A DNA stretch of 6,409 nucleotides from Chromatiales bacterium (lineage in GTDB: Bacteria; Pseudomonadota; Gammaproteobacteria; JACCYU01). Shown in pieces: positions 6,135 to 6,409 of this stretch. The notes under the pieces were generated by a model. It did not search any database, was not told the DNA's origin, and saw only the letters and a program-made list of their open reading frames with translations. The stretch is taken from positions 1-6,409 of the forward strand of contig JAPSGG010000092.1 of the NCBI GenBank assembly GCA_031177845.1, given 5' to 3'. Position numbers and translations under genes: made by a program. The number at the start of each line of letters is the position of its first letter. Within the stretch, counting starts at the first letter, position 1.

Positions 6135-6142
6135 ACCCACGC

Positions 6143-6409
6143 ATGAGCAAGCGACATCTATGTGCGCTGGCCGATCTGAACCGAACTGGCGCCAAAGGCA
6201 TCACCTTGACCGACGGCGGCAGCACCCGTGAGCTGTTCGTGGTGCGCAAGGACGATGGCATGTACGCGTACGAGAATTGCTGTCCGCACACCGGTGGGCC
6301 GCTGGACTGGATCCCCAATCAGTTCCTCGACGAGAACGGCGGATTAATCGTATGTGCGACCCATGCCGCCGTGTTCCGCATCCATGATGGCCGCTGCATC
6401 GCCGGCCCG
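6143..6409 (+). CDS. Small Rieske [2Fe-2S] protein, 3' truncated by window end
   Basis: Eighty-nine codons are visible, starting MSKRHLCALADLN. The Rieske ligand set is complete: C47-x-H49 in ENCCPHTGG and C71-x2-H74 in IVCATHAAVF, separated by 21 residues. The intervening LDWIPNQFLDENG and the trailing IHDGRCIAGP fit small stand-alone Rieske proteins of about 110 residues, soluble electron carriers or subunits of uncertain partner. There is no signal peptide or membrane anchor, so it is likely cytoplasmic. An in-frame TGA at 6125-6127 bounds the start and ATG 6143 is the first usual start after it, yet no Shine-Dalgarno precedes it. It is distinct from the nirD tail at the left end. A role with the nitrogen genes is not shown. 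Confidence 0.85.
   Translation, partial: MSKRHLCALADLNRTGAKGITLTDGGSTRELFVVRKDDGMYAYENCCPHTGGPLDWIPNQFLDENGGLIVCATHAAVFRIHDGRCIAGP

Larger units (their letters stand above)
5530..6142. other. Intergenic region with a gene remnant and many short dyads
   Basis: This 613-bp stretch between the divergent NTF2-like and Rieske genes has no intact long gene. It contains a possible promoter for the minus-strand unit (5638-5665), a 10-bp palindrome AAGCATGCTT (5581-5590), a TGA-interrupted minus-strand coding trace (5808-5951), and inverted repeats at 5845-5863, 5878-5894, 6011-6025, 6029-6042, 6067-6081 and 6119-6134. Base composition is patchier and more AT-rich than in the neighbouring genes. Confidence 0.6.

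Overview
The window is GC-rich and bacterial. The protein families (a NirD C-terminus, NarK, an alginate-export-type porin and a lid-less gamma-glutamyltransferase) fit a proteobacterium, most likely a gammaproteobacterium. The genus cannot be named from this stretch. All gene identities come from recognised motifs and family-like sequence, not from a database search.

Left part (1-3465, + strand): a nitrate/nitrite block. It opens with the last 36 codons of an assimilatory nitrite reductase small subunit (nirD). A 333-bp gap follows, containing a very GC-rich hairpin, an AT-rich patch and a well-spaced sigma-54 (-24/-12) promoter match. Next are a small 72-residue ORF of unknown function and narK, whose start overlaps the small ORF's stop in an ATGA junction. 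A 103-bp gap with a 14-bp dyad then leads to an outer-membrane beta-barrel porin of the alginate-export family. A plausible reading is an uptake route: the porin passes anions across the outer membrane, NarK moves nitrate/nitrite across the inner membrane, and the NirBD enzyme, of which only NirD's end is visible, reduces nitrite to ammonium. Sigma-54 control would suit nitrogen-limitation (NtrC-type) regulation.

Middle part (3541-5529, - strand): a two-gene unit convergent with the porin. An NTF2/SnoaL-like protein of 140 residues is followed 27 nt later by a 512-residue gamma-glutamyltransferase. The GGT keeps the catalytic Thr-Thr-His site but has no signal peptide and lacks the lid-loop segment.

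Right part (5530-6142): 613 bp without an intact large gene. It holds an apparent gene remnant on the minus strand (5808-5951, interrupted by one TGA) and an unusual density of short inverted repeats. The last of these lie just upstream of a small Rieske [2Fe-2S] protein that starts at 6143 and runs off the window end.

The least explained items are the small ORF coupled to narK, the TGA-interrupted remnant, the dyad-rich leader of the Rieske gene, and the pairing of an apparently cytoplasmic GGT with an NTF2-like protein. No CRISPR array, tRNA, rRNA, insertion sequence or defence system was seen.
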